Positions 6,528 through 15,167 of a stretch of 32,386 nucleotides of DNA are shown one piece after another. A program made the position numbers and the translations under genes. The first letter of the stretch is position 1. Each line of letters opens with the position of its first letter. The notes below the pieces were generated by a model, which did not search any database, had not been told where the DNA came from, and worked only from the letters and a program-made list of their open reading frames with translations. The DNA is from Actinomycetota bacterium (lineage in GTDB: Bacteria > Actinomycetota > Acidimicrobiia > IMCC26256 > PALSA-610): NCBI GenBank assembly GCA_005772765.1, contig SXIR01000127.1, positions 1-32,386 on the forward strand. The letters run 5' to 3'.

Positions 6528-9500
6528 CTACCGCGCCGGGTTGTTGCGAATCAGCGTGGTGAGGCGCTCGACGATGCGGCGGCCGCGTCGCGCGAATCCG
6601 AGTTCGTCGATGAGCTCATCGACCAAGTGATCCTCGGTGCGCAACAGCGTGTCCGAGCGGATCCACAGCAACAGCGCGAGCAACTCATCGTCGCGATAGT
6701 CGTCGATCGATTCACGCCGACCGATTCTCGGCCGTAGCCCGCGTTGCGGTTCGAACACTGCCGACTCGGCGCGTCCGACTGCCGCAGCCTGCGGAGTCGG
6801 TGGAGTGGGCGGCACTGCGATCGCCGGGGTTGCCGGGGTGATCGCGGGCCGGGGGGTTGGAGTCGTTGCGTCGAGGCCCGCTGGGTGGACGACGCCTGTC
6901 ACGGCATTCGTCGGGATGGGTCTTGCCGGTTCGGCCGGGGCGCCTGGTGGCGAAGTCGGCGGATCGGTTGGGAACGCCGCGGTTGCGGTCCGCCACGCGT
7001 CGACGGCGCGTGCCAGTTCGGCGTCGGGTGACGCGAACCACGCGGTCGACCAGATGCGGTGGAACCTCCACCCGAGGCGCTCGAGTTGATCTTGGCGCAA
7101 GCGATCGCGGGCACGTGCGGTTGGCTGTGCGTGATACGACGCACCGTCACACTCGATGGCGAGCACTGGCTGGCCGGGTCGATCGGGATGCATAGCGGCG
7201 AAGTCGATCCGAAAGCCAGAAGCGCCGTACTGGCTCGCGACGGGAACCCCGGCACTGACGAGCGCGTCGCGCACGCTGATCTCGAACGCGTTGAGTGCGG
7301 GAACGGTGGTGCTCGCGGCTCCGAGATCGGCTCCGCGCGCGGCTGCGTACTCGAGGTACGCACGCAAGAGGGCGACCCCAGGTTTGTTCGAGCGATTCGG
7401 GTCCATGTCGAGCGCCGAAAAGCTGGATACGAGAGTCATGCGTCGCTTGGCGCGGGTGACGGCGACGTTGAGCCGTCGTTCCCCGCCCTCCATGAGCAGT
7501 GGGCCGAACCGGTAGGGGAGCTTGCCGTTCTCGTCCTTGCCGTAACCGACCGTCAAGATGATCGCATCGCGCTCGTCGCCCTGAACCCGTTCGAGGTTCT
7601 TGACGAAAAACGGCTCGTCACGCGAGTCGGAGAAGAAGTCGATCAGTGCGGTGTCGGTCGTGTCTCGCAGCGCGTCGTGCAGTGCAGCTTCGACTCGGTT
7701 GGCGTGCTTGATCCCCATCGCAATGACACCGAGCGTTTCGCGTGGTCGACGCCGTGCGTGGTCGAGCACGAGGTCGACCACGCGCCGCACCTCGGCACCG
7801 CTGCTGTCGAAATCTCCGGCCACCGTGGCCGTTTCGCCGACAAGCACATGTTCGATCACGTCTCCGCTCAGCGCGCCGGGAAATGTTGTGAGCGAACGGT
7901 CGTAGAAGTGTGCGTTGGAGAAGGCGATGAGGCGTTCGTCGCGGCTGCGATAGTGCCATAGCAGCGTGCGCAGGCGCGTCCCGACCAACGGGGTCAAGGC
8001 GTCGAGGACCGACTCGAAGCCGCTGGTGAGTGAGAGGTCGCCCTCGGCATCGGGGCTGTCATCGTCGAGCGCGTCGGCCGTCGTCGAGAAGAATGCGGTC
8101 GGCGGAAGCTGACGATCGTCGCCGGTGACGACGAGTTGGGTGCCACGCAAGATGGCCGGCATCGCGTCGGCTGGCGTGATCTGGCTCGCTTCGTCGAACA
8201 CGACCAGATCGAAGAGCCCAGGGATCGTCGGGAGCAACTGGCTGACCACCAGCGGACTCATCGCCCAGCACGGCTTCACTGCCGTCAGCACATCCGGAGC
8301 TGCCGCGAAGAGATCGCGAAACGGGAGATGCCGCGACTTCTTGGCCGCCTCGCGCTGCACGATCTCGGCTTGTTCAGGATGCTCGTCGAGCGCGCGCACG
8401 ATGCGTTCCGCAACCGCCCGCTGCACGCGAGCCGCGGTGGCGCCGATGTGAGCAGCGTCGGCCTGACGGAAATCGGAGAGATGACGATCGTGCACTCGTC
8501 CGTCGAACGTTCCGATCGTCGGCTCGGCGAGGCGAATCTCGTCGAGCTGCGAGTCGGCGATCGTCGCGCGCAACGAACCCACGGCGCGCCCGACATCGGT
8601 GACGCCGTCGCTCACCAAGGCGTCGAGGAGCGGTCCGAACCCGAATGTCGTGAGCGACTCGCGGCGCTGATGCAGTTCCGGCAGCTTCGCGAGCGCTCCC
8701 GTCTCGGCCGCAAGTGCCGCACCGCGCGCCACGAGGTCGCCGGGTGAGACGGTCGCGATGTCGAAGCGCGGTAGACGCGCACCCAACTCGGTGGCACCGG
8801 TAACGACGGCCGCCAAGCCCGGGAATCGGTCGCCGTCCGGGAGCGACGGCCGAGGCTCGGACCCATTTGCCGCCCAGGCCTCGGCAAATTCCGCCAGCGT
8901 GTTCGCTCGCTCGGCGAGGGTGCGAGCGCGCGTGGCGCCGTCTCGGCACTGGGCGCGCATCGTTCGCTTCGCGGCTCGGTAGGCGCCGTTGCTCAATACT
9001 GCGAGGGCGCGTCCCACCGCGTTGCGCCCTGCCGGCGCGAGGCCAGCGCGCACGGAAATGAGGTCGGCCTCGAAGACCGTCGGTTTGGCCCATTCGAGAA
9101 TCGCCTCGAGCTCGTCGAGACGTGTCGCGAGACGGAACCACTCCTGCACGGTCGAGGGCGGCCGCTGGCCCGTGCTCTCGACGACACGGTCGATGTCAGC
9201 CACACTCGGCGCCGCGCCGCCGACGGCGCGCGCCGCATCGAGGGCGGCGCGGGCTTCGTGCTCGTTGGAGATCGACGCACCCGCCCAAGGCGAGGTGGTC
9301 TCGATCGCCAGCCCGCCGAGTTCGACGAACGCCTGCATGTCGTCGACGGCCTTCGTCCGTGCAGCCTGGTCGAGCGCGACGAGCGCCGATGCGGGCAACC
9401 GAATCGATCGGCGATCGGCGGCCAGTTCGACGAGCTCGCCGATCAGGTCATGCACCGAAGCGCCGTTGGGGGCGCGTCGCTCGTGGAGCGCGATGGAGTA

Positions 9501-10790
9501 ACGGTTCAAGGCGGTCCGTTCGCGTTCCAGCGCAGCGTGGAGCGCGTCGACGTTCGGTAACGGCGTCGACCCCGCGGCCTGCAACGAGGCGGCGAGTTGC
9601 TGGGCCAGCGTGCGTTTCGCAAGCACGCCGCCATGGACGTCGAGGACGAGATCGCCGAGGCCGTTCTGGACGAGCCGTTTCGTGACGGCGTCGATAGCGG
9701 CCCGCTTCTCGGCAACGAACAAGACCCGCTGCCCGCGTGCACACATCGTGGCGATGAGGTTCGAGATCGTCTGGCTCTTGCCAGTGCCTGGTGGACCCTT
9801 GATGATGAGGTGTTCGCCCGCGATCACCGTGTTGATCGCGTGGCTCTGACTCGCATCTGCGTCGAGCACACAGAACTCGTCGCCGGGAGCCTGGTGGTCG
9901 GGCAGCGCTGGTTCGACCTGGACGTTGCGTGCGCGGATGCGATCGCGTGCGGCCGCGTCGCCAGCAACCGCCGCGATGATGTCGTGATTCGCCAAGGCGC
10001 CGGAGGTTCGCGCCGCTTCCAGATCGAGGACCATGGGCAACTTCGCGTACGAAAAGTTGCTCACGACGATGCGCGATGCGATGGCGAAACCGGTGATCTC
10101 CTGGGCGACGGAGTGGAGTTGCTCGTGCACCGCGACGGTGTCGAGTTCTCCTTCGGGCGTCCGGCGTGCGTCGAAGGCCGATTCGTCGATCGCGATCCGA
10201 AACTCGGTGCGGAGTGCGTGGAGCAACACGGGATTGATCACGGTCGGACCCTCGACCGCGAGCTCGAAGTCGGCGCCTCCGAACGAACGCGACGTGAGCG
10301 AGATTGGCGTCAGCAGGATCGGCGCAGCGGGAGGGGAGGCTCCCTGCGTCTGGTTCCAGCTGACGAGGTCGCGCGCGAGGTGAAGCGTGACCACGCCTTT
10401 TTCTTCGTACATCTCGCGAGCTTTCGCGCTGATGGCACGCGCTCGGCGCGCGGCGTCGGCGAACGTCTCGGGGTCGACGAACAGTTGACTGAGCCGGATG
10501 CGTCCTCGTTCGATCAAGCTGGCGAGCGCGTCGGCCTGCACGCCCGCGAGGTCGAGCGTGCCCGCACGAAGATCACGAAAATGGAGCAACGAGTTGCGTC
10601 CGCCGAGGTCGACGAGTTGTTCGGTCCATCGAGCGACGGCGCGCTCGACGAGGGACGCGGTGCTCGCCGGCGCGGCAGGTTCGGGCGCGGGAGGTTCGGG
10701 CGCGGCAGGTTCGGGCGCGGGAGGTTCGGGAGCGGCAGGTTCGTTTCCCGGCGCGGGTGCAGGAGTGGTCACAGCCTCATTCTGGCTCAT
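6528..10790 (-). CDS. DUF4011 / SF1 helicase / PD-(D/E)XK-like nuclease / DUF3320 protein
   Basis: The protein has 1420 residues. In order: a Pro/Ala/Glu linker (11-45); a DUF4011 domain (about 48-290, with WTEQLVDLGGRNSLLHFRD); helicase Walker A GPPGTGKS (332-339); a long insert; Walker B FDEAS near residue 863, followed by GDDRQLPPT; LLWHYRSRDERL; VQGDERDAIILTVGYG; motif VI NVAVTRAKRRM near 1110; a C-terminal nuclease-like domain with RIDFA and AIECDGASYH near 1212 (MTES_1575/Vsr-like); a Pro-rich linker; and a DUF3320 tail. All helicase motifs look intact. The architecture resembles known single-gene phage-defence and large DNA-processing helicases. The start ATG 10790 was preferred to a TTG 54 bases upstream. 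No partner gene is adjacent; it sits alone between metabolic genes. Confidence 0.85.
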   Translation of the reverse strand: MSQNEAVTTPAPAPGNEPAAPEPPAPEPAAPEPPAPEPAAPASTASLVERAVARWTEQLVDLGGRNSLLHFRDLRAGTLDLAGVQADALASLIERGRIRLSQLFVDPETFADAARRARAISAKAREMYEEKGVVTLHLARDLVSWNQTQGASPPAAPILLTPISLTSRSFGGADFELAVEGPTVINPVLLHALRTEFRIAIDESAFDARRTPEGELDTVAVHEQLHSVAQEITGFAIASRIVVSNFSYAKLPMVLDLEAARTSGALANHDIIAAVAGDAAARDRIRARNVQVEPALPDHQAPGDEFCVLDADASQSHAINTVIAGEHLIIKGPPGTGKSQTISNLIATMCARGQRVLFVAEKRAAIDAVTKRLVQNGLGDLVLDVHGGVLAKRTLAQQLAASLQAAGSTPLPNVDALHAALERERTALNRYSIALHERRAPNGASVHDLIGELVELAADRRSIRLPASALVALDQAARTKAVDDMQAFVELGGLAIETTSPWAGASISNEHEARAALDAARAVGGAAPSVADIDRVVESTGQRPPSTVQEWFRLATRLDELEAILEWAKPTVFEADLISVRAGLAPAGRNAVGRALAVLSNGAYRAAKRTMRAQCRDGATRARTLAERANTLAEFAEAWAANGSEPRPSLPDGDRFPGLAAVVTGATELGARLPRFDIATVSPGDLVARGAALAAETGALAKLPELHQRRESLTTFGFGPLLDALVSDGVTDVGRAVGSLRATIADSQLDEIRLAEPTIGTFDGRVHDRHLSDFRQADAAHIGATAARVQRAVAERIVRALDEHPEQAEIVQREAAKKSRHLPFRDLFAAAPDVLTAVKPCWAMSPLVVSQLLPTIPGLFDLVVFDEASQITPADAMPAILRGTQLVVTGDDRQLPPTAFFSTTADALDDDSPDAEGDLSLTSGFESVLDALTPLVGTRLRTLLWHYRSRDERLIAFSNAHFYDRSLTTFPGALSGDVIEHVLVGETATVAGDFDSSGAEVRRVVDLVLDHARRRPRETLGVIAMGIKHANRVEAALHDALRDTTDTALIDFFSDSRDEPFFVKNLERVQGDERDAIILTVGYGKDENGKLPYRFGPLLMEGGERRLNVAVTRAKRRMTLVSSFSALDMDPNRSNKPGVALLRAYLEYAAARGADLGAASTTVPALNAFEISVRDALVSAGVPVASQYGASGFRIDFAAMHPDRPGQPVLAIECDGASYHAQPTARARDRLRQDQLERLGWRFHRIWSTAWFASPDAELARAVDAWRTATAAFPTDPPTSPPGAPAEPARPIPTNAVTGVVHPAGLDATTPTPRPAITPATPAIAVPPTPPTPQAAAVGRAESAVFEPQRGLRPRIGRRESIDDYRDDELLALLLWIRSDTLLRTEDHLVDELIDELGFARRGRRIVERLTTLIRNNPAR
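10674..10743. repeat. 15-bp coding repeats for the Pro/Ala/Glu linker
   Basis: About 4.7 copies of a 15-bp unit (GGCAGGTTCGGGCGC alternating with GGGAGGTTCGGGCGC, a 30-bp period) lie inside the N-terminus of the helicase gene. They encode the repeated PAPEP/AAPEP linker. The high identity suggests recent slippage, so linker length probably varies between strains. Confidence 0.8.
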
Positions 10791-10849
10791 CCTGCGCACG
10801 CTTCCGGTCGAGGCGTCGCCGCAACTCGGATGCGGTTGGGGCAACGCCC

Positions 10850-10855
10850 TAACGT
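10850..10855 (+). promoter_or_regulatory. Candidate -10 box of the first hotdog gene
   Basis: TAACGT fits TANNNT and lies 8 nt before the GTG at 10864. No ribosome binding site fits between, so a leaderless transcript is likely. It sets the start codon of this gene. Confidence 0.5.
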
Positions 10856-10863
10856 CGCTCGTC

Positions 10864-11673
10864 GTGACGTTGACGGACGAGGTTGCGTATCCGCCGGCTC
10901 AGCACATGTTGCGCGATCTGCGCATCGAGTTCGCGCACGGCGATCGGGAGAGCTACGCGTGGATCCCCAACGTCGGCGAGCTCGCGGACGGGCGGGGTCA
11001 CGTGCGTCTCGGCGCCATCTCGGTGCTGGCTGACGTGCTCGGCGGCGGGCTGGCGGCTTTGGCCGCCGCACCAGGTTGGATTGCAACCGCCGACCTGACG
11101 GTGCATCGCGGCGATCCCATCAGGGCCGGATCTGGTGACGACCTCGAGGCCCATGGGCGGGTGGTGCGCGCGGGACGCTCGACCGTGGTGCTCGAGTGCC
11201 GCGTGCGTGCGGGGGCTGGTTCCCCGGCGCTCGCAACGCTGACCTTCGCCGTGCTCGAACGGCGCGATTCGAATCCGGAGTTCGTGCCAACCTCGGGGCC
11301 CCCGATTCGTCAGTCCATGGCGACCGACACGAGTGGATTGCGGGTCGGTGTCGCAGAGGCGTTCGGGATTGTTGTGCTCGCAAGCGGTGAGGCGCGTCTT
11401 GCGATCACGCCGTACGTCGTCAACTCGCTCGGGGCGACGCAGGGCGGAGCGCTTGCCACCCTCGCCGAACTTGCGGCTGAGTCGCTTGATCCGTCGGGAC
11501 GTTCGGCGAGTGTCGACCTGCAGTTGTCGTATCTGAGTCTTGCCAAGGTTGGTCCGGTCGTCGCGACTGCCCAACGTTGCGGCGACGAGGGAGTCGTGCG
11601 CGTCGTCCTGGTCGATGCGGGCGCGCGACGAACGGTTGCCCACGCAATGGTTCGAATCGAGCGAGTGGCATGA
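10864..11673 (+). CDS. Double-hotdog thioesterase-like protein (first of a paralogous pair)
   Basis: The protein has 269 residues and starts VTLTDEVAYPPAQHMLRDLR. Two hotdog-fold halves are visible. The first has the helix GHVRLGAISVLADVLGGGLAAL, then WIATADLTVHR. The second has SLGATQGGALATLAELAAE, then SASVDLQLSYLSLAKVGPVVA. This is the PaaI/TesB-type arrangement of acyl-CoA thioesterases and dehydratases. The start is GTG 10864, supported by the adjacent -10 box; sequence further upstream in frame is the opposite strand of the helicase linker. Its stop overlaps the ATG of the second hotdog gene, so the two are co-translated and may form a heteromer. Substrate unknown; acyl-CoA or polyketide-type thioesters are the family norm. 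Confidence 0.75.
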   Translation: MTLTDEVAYPPAQHMLRDLRIEFAHGDRESYAWIPNVGELADGRGHVRLGAISVLADVLGGGLAALAAAPGWIATADLTVHRGDPIRAGSGDDLEAHGRVVRAGRSTVVLECRVRAGAGSPALATLTFAVLERRDSNPEFVPTSGPPIRQSMATDTSGLRVGVAEAFGIVVLASGEARLAITPYVVNSLGATQGGALATLAELAAESLDPSGRSASVDLQLSYLSLAKVGPVVATAQRCGDEGVVRVVLVDAGARRTVAHAMVRIERVA

Positions 11674-12464
11674 GGATCACCGGCGATGGTCGCGGCGTCG
11701 CCCGGTACGTCGGGGTCACCATGCTCGAGACCGGCGCGTGGGAAGCGGGCGAAATCGTCCTCACCGGGCACGCGGTTCTCGGGCCTCATGTTGCGACCGA
11801 GTCGAGCGCGATCAGCACCGGCGCGTTGTTGACGATGTGTGACAACGTCGCCGGTTTCTGTGGCGGCCTCGCGGCGCTGCCGGATGGGTGGGTGCAAACT
11901 GTCAACCTGATGGTGCGACGTACACGCCTGGATGTCGCGGGTCCGTTGGACTTTGTCGCGTCGGTACTCCGCAAAGGTCGGCGTGCGATCGTCACCGATG
12001 TTCGGGTGAACGATGCGGCGGGGCTGGTCGCGATCGGAACGCTGACGTCTGCGGTGTTGATGCCCGAGGGCGGCCCGCCGCTGTGGGACCGACCGGCGCG
12101 GCTCGACACCAGATTCGAATCGGACGGGCCGCTTCCCCCGTTTGGTGAATGGCTCGGCATCGAGCGCGAGGACGATCGTGTGACCCTGTCTGTTCGAGAC
12201 GACATGCGCAACCCGTGGGGCATCGTGCACGGTGGCGTGACCGCATCGTTGATCGATGCTGCGGCCGAGCACGTCGTACCTGGGACGCGCGGCGTGCTCG
12301 ACGCAACGGTGCACTACGTGGCCCCCTCGAAGGTCGGTCCCTTGGCCGCGATCGGTGAAGTGATCGCGCGACGGGCGGGCGACGTGCTCGTCCGCGTCGA
12401 GGTGCGAGATACCGGTACCGATCGAACGACCGCGCTCGCGGTCGCCGCCGTCGAATCGGTCTGA
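11670..12464 (+). CDS. Double-hotdog thioesterase-like protein (second of a paralogous pair)
   Basis: The protein has 264 residues. The ATG at 11670 overlaps the TGA of the preceding gene (ATGA). The first half has ESSAISTGALLTMCDNVAGF and VQTVNLMVRRTR; the second half has NPWGIVHGGVTASLIDAAAE, then VLDATVHYVAPSKVGPLAAIG. The HGGV(T/A)ASLIDAA helix is the classic PaaI/4-hydroxybenzoyl-CoA thioesterase signature, with a conserved HGG. The same segment in the upstream paralogue reads TQGGALATLAELAAE and lacks the His. In the first half, a Thr/Ser-rich GALLTMCDN helix replaces the motif. A shared acyl-thioester substrate is the most economical reading of this pair. Confidence 0.8.
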   Translation: MRITGDGRGVARYVGVTMLETGAWEAGEIVLTGHAVLGPHVATESSAISTGALLTMCDNVAGFCGGLAALPDGWVQTVNLMVRRTRLDVAGPLDFVASVLRKGRRAIVTDVRVNDAAGLVAIGTLTSAVLMPEGGPPLWDRPARLDTRFESDGPLPPFGEWLGIEREDDRVTLSVRDDMRNPWGIVHGGVTASLIDAAAEHVVPGTRGVLDATVHYVAPSKVGPLAAIGEVIARRAGDVLVRVEVRDTGTDRTTALAVAAVESV

Positions 12465-12520
12465 TCGCGCACGCGTCGATCGGAGTCGGTCCGGCGTTGG
12501 GCAGGCGCCCCCAGCGGCCC

Positions 12521-12600
12521 CCAGCCGCGTTCAGGCGAGCCCAGCCGGGTTCAGGCGAGCCCAGCCGGGTTCAGGCGAGCCCAGCCGGGTTCAGACGGGT
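12521..12600. repeat. Four tandem copies of a 20-bp repeat
   Basis: The unit CCAGCCGGGTTCAGGCGAGC occurs at 12521, 12541, 12561 and 12581. The first copy has one mismatch. The last diverges in its final bases (TTCAGACGGGT) and holds the stop codon of the minus-strand secreted-protein gene (12591-12593). The array fills most of the 126-bp gap between two convergent genes. Units are directly tandem with no spacers, so this is a minisatellite, not CRISPR. Confidence 0.9.
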
Positions 12601-13361
12601 TCAGGCCCGCCCTCGTCGTCGCCCGGATCGTCGGCGGCATCGGGAAGGAGTTCGGTCAATGCGGCGATTTCCTCCTCCGCACCATCGAGTTCTGTCAGCG
12701 TGGCGTCGAGTATCTGGCGGGCCTCGACCAGGACCGCATCGATCGCATCGCGGTCGTCGGTCGGCTCGAGCGCCAAGACGCCGTCGGCAACCCCGGCGAC
12801 ATCGATGTTGTCGAGCCGGTCCTGCGCCGCGGTCACCAACAGGTCGGCGTCGACGATTTCGGCGTCCGCAAGCAGCGCGCCGATCTCGTCGAGTTGATCC
12901 TGGAGGTCGATGAGCGTGGCGTCGACGCCGTCAGCGACGCGGGTGGTGCGGATCTGGGCCCGGAGCAGTTGGAAGTGGCGTCCGAGCCCGTTGTCTCGGC
13001 ATGCCGAACGCAGTTCGCGACGCTTCGTCGCAACCGAAGCCGCTGCGATCGCGTCGTCAACGGCGGTTGCGAATGATTCGATCTTGGCATCGAGCATCGC
13101 TCGGTGTTGGTCGGTGATCCACACCGCGGCGGCGAGCCGTTGCGACAGCTTGGCGACGGAGCGCTCGCCCCGACGCTCGAGGCCGGCCATACAGCGATCC
13201 TGCCAACGATCGAATCGTGGATGGTGCTCGCCGTCGCCGGCGGATGCGGCGCGATCGCCTCGCGGTCCTGCGGCAGCCGTCGCGGCAGACGTCGCGGCGA
13301 TGCCGGTGAGGCTGAGTGATACGAGGAGAAGAACTCGTGCCGTCGAACGTCGGTTGATCAC
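12591..13361 (-). CDS. Secreted, acidic, helical protein of unknown function
   Basis: The protein has 256 residues with a GTG start at 13361. A signal peptide is clear (INRRSTARVLLLVSLSLTG, then IAATSAATAAAG, with likely Ala-type cleavage near residue 31). The mature part is almost entirely predicted helix with long runs of A, D, L and Q (KLSQRLAAAVWITDQHRAML, EARQILDATLTELDGAEEEI). Four Cys-poor segments and an acidic tail (DDPGDDEGGPEPV) follow. Only two Cys are present in the mature chain (C57 and C121), which might form a disulfide. I recognise no domain. It may be a periplasmic/extracellular helical bundle or coiled coil. The stop lies inside a 20-bp repeat array, so its C-terminal few residues may vary between strains. 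Confidence 0.7.
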   Translation of the reverse strand: MINRRSTARVLLLVSLSLTGIAATSAATAAAGPRGDRAASAGDGEHHPRFDRWQDRCMAGLERRGERSVAKLSQRLAAAVWITDQHRAMLDAKIESFATAVDDAIAAASVATKRRELRSACRDNGLGRHFQLLRAQIRTTRVADGVDATLIDLQDQLDEIGALLADAEIVDADLLVTAAQDRLDNIDVAGVADGVLALEPTDDRDAIDAVLVEARQILDATLTELDGAEEEIAALTELLPDAADDPGDDEGGPEPV

Positions 13362-13488
13362 GCGTGTTGGTCCCAGGATGGCGGCCCAGCCCGGGCCCGC
13401 CTACTGCATCGACCGGCGAAACGGGTCGCTTGACCCGCAGTCGCGGAACTTCGCCGAACTGTGACGTCGACGACGGGGCTCGTCTGGC

Positions 13489-13935
13489 TCAGATCGACGT
13501 CGGGAGTTCGCCGGGGAGTTGCCCGCCCGCCGCGAGCCAACGACCGAACAGATCCGTAGCTTCGTTCGGGTTGTAGAGGTCCTCCTGCCGCGAAAACTCG
13601 CCGTTACCCGCGTAGGTCAAGATGGTCACGCACCCGAAGCGATACTGCTCATCTCCACCGGTCGGGTCGGGAAGCACCTGCCACGGGTAGTACACGACAC
13701 GGTTGCCGTCGATCATGTACCACTCGACCGGAAACGACATCATCGGCACCATCGCCATGACCGTGGTGATGGTCTCGCGGATCTTGTCCCGGCCCACGAT
13801 GGTGCCGTAGTGGTGCTCTTCCCAGACGCAATCGTCCGTATGCAGATCGCTCCAGCGATCCCAATCGGCTGCGTCACCCGCGGCAACGATCGCGTGGTAC
13901 GCGGCCTCGATCTCGGCGCGGTCGAAGACGGTCAT
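13489..13935 (-). CDS. SnoaL/NTF2-like family protein
   Basis: The protein has 148 residues. The pattern is that of the SnoaL-like/NTF2 fold: AYHAIVAAGDAADWDRWSDL, then HTDDCVWEEHHYGTIVGRDK, IRETITT, a strand with WYMIDGNRVVYYPWQVLPDP, and FGCVTILTYAGNGEFSRQED followed by YNPNEA. These small cone-shaped enzymes act as isomerases, cyclases or dehydratases, or have no catalytic role. The two acidic residues in TDDCVW and the His pair EEHHYG could line the pocket. The ATG at 13935 overlaps the TGA of the dehydrogenase gene upstream (ATGA), so the two are coupled and probably work on the same small molecule. The substrate is not deducible. Confidence 0.8.
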   Translation of the reverse strand: MTVFDRAEIEAAYHAIVAAGDAADWDRWSDLHTDDCVWEEHHYGTIVGRDKIRETITTVMAMVPMMSFPVEWYMIDGNRVVYYPWQVLPDPTGGDEQYRFGCVTILTYAGNGEFSRQEDLYNPNEATDLFGRWLAAGGQLPGELPTSI

Positions 13936-15065
13936 GCGGGGGCTCCTGTTCGTGCGTTCGACATCAGGCCGTCGCCGGTTACCAAGGCGAGTTCGAGCGT
14001 GCTCACGAGTCCGGCGCGATGGTCGCAGACCGCCGGAATCGCGTTGACCACTCGGGCGGCAGTGGCGATCAGCCCGGCGGTGTTGTGGTCGCCGTCTTCG
14101 CCTTCCATCTGGAGTTCGAGCACGTAGCGCGGCGAGCCCTCGATTTCGATGCGGTACCCGCCGTGTCCGGGTGGTTGGGGCCAGTCGGGTTCGAGGTCGT
14201 CGGCCATGCGGGTGACGTGCTCGATCACGATGCGAGCCTCGCCGTCGACGATGCCCCGAATCTCGAAACGGACCGCCCCCATCGTGCCCGCTCGGATCGT
14301 GCCAACCGGTCCGACGATGTCGCGAGGCGCGGGTCGCTTGTCGACGACCTCCTCGACCCGGTCGAGTTCGAGTCCACATCCCGCGGCGAGTTGATGCACG
14401 ACCGGGCCCCAGGCGAACGTCAGCGCGCCGGGCATGTACATCAGTGGCGATTCGTCGAGCGGCTGGCCGAAGCCCATGGTGTCGAACAGCACTGTGGCTT
14501 GGTCGTAGGTGTCGTAGTTCAAGATCTCGAGGACGCGAATCGAGTCGACGCGTTCGCACACACCCGTGAGCGCGAGCGGAAACAGGTCGTTCGCGAATCC
14601 GGGGTCGATCCCGCTCGTGAAGCACGTGGCGTTGCCGCGTGCACATGCCGCTTCGAGCTTCGCGGTCAGCCCCGGGTGGGCAGCCGGTGGGTAGACCAGC
14701 GGCACGATGCTCGTGGACACGACATTGATGCCGCGTTCGAGGATGCTCACGAGATCGTTACGGGCTTCGAAAGGTCGCAGGTCGGCGGTCGCGCAGTAGA
14801 CGACGCAGTCGGGTGCGAGGTCCAACACGCTTGACGCGTCCTGGGTCGTGACGATCCTGCACGGTTCGAGGCCGGCGAGTTCACCGGCGTCGAGACCAGC
14901 TTTGGCATCGCCATGGACGATGACACCGACGAGGTCGAGGTGCGGATGACGGATCACTTGACGCAAGGCCGGCATGCCGGCGTTGCCAGTTCCCCACACT
15001 GCGACCCGGCGAGTGCGGGTCGGTTCGGTCTGGGCCGGCGCGGGCACAGGATGCTCGTCGTTCAT
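13932..15065 (-). CDS. NAD(P)-dependent dehydrogenase, dihydrodipicolinate-reductase-like N-terminus
   Basis: The protein has 377 residues. A Rossmann fold opens with RRVAVWGTGNAGMPAL; the GxGNxG motif is at residues 25-30. Then come VGVIVHGDAKAGLDAGELAG and DCVVYCATADLRP, a pattern shared with dihydrodipicolinate reductase N-terminal domains and with 2,4-diaminopentanoate dehydrogenase-like proteins. A central CFTSGIDPGFANDLFPLALTG and a long C-terminal region (EEVVDKRPAPRDIVGPVGTI, HGGYRIEIEGSPRY) fit that second group, often annotated as NAD(P)H-dependent amine dehydrogenases. ATG 15065 was chosen because the basic residues before the Rossmann fold begin soon after; a further upstream GTG-type extension looks non-coding. 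The stop overlaps the next ATG. Substrate unknown. Confidence 0.75.
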   Translation of the reverse strand: MNDEHPVPAPAQTEPTRTRRVAVWGTGNAGMPALRQVIRHPHLDLVGVIVHGDAKAGLDAGELAGLEPCRIVTTQDASSVLDLAPDCVVYCATADLRPFEARNDLVSILERGINVVSTSIVPLVYPPAAHPGLTAKLEAACARGNATCFTSGIDPGFANDLFPLALTGVCERVDSIRVLEILNYDTYDQATVLFDTMGFGQPLDESPLMYMPGALTFAWGPVVHQLAAGCGLELDRVEEVVDKRPAPRDIVGPVGTIRAGTMGAVRFEIRGIVDGEARIVIEHVTRMADDLEPDWPQPPGHGGYRIEIEGSPRYVLELQMEGEDGDHNTAGLIATAARVVNAIPAVCDHRAGLVSTLELALVTGDGLMSNARTGAPA

Positions 15066-15167
15066 GGGTGCATCCTGCCCAGTCGGCCGTCGAGACCGCC
15101 ACCCGAGTGGCGTTGTCACGCGCTCAGCCGCCGAACTGCTGCGCGCGTTGGGAGGGTCCCGAGGTGG

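Noticed and set aside
9597-11033. A 478-residue plus-strand frame across the helicase N-terminus
   Set aside because: Its sequence includes the low-complexity GRGRFGRGRFG-type run that is the other frame of the linker repeats; no motif, and the helicase frame explains the region.
12521-12600. CRISPR array
   Set aside because: The 20-bp units are contiguous with no spacers and no cas genes are nearby.
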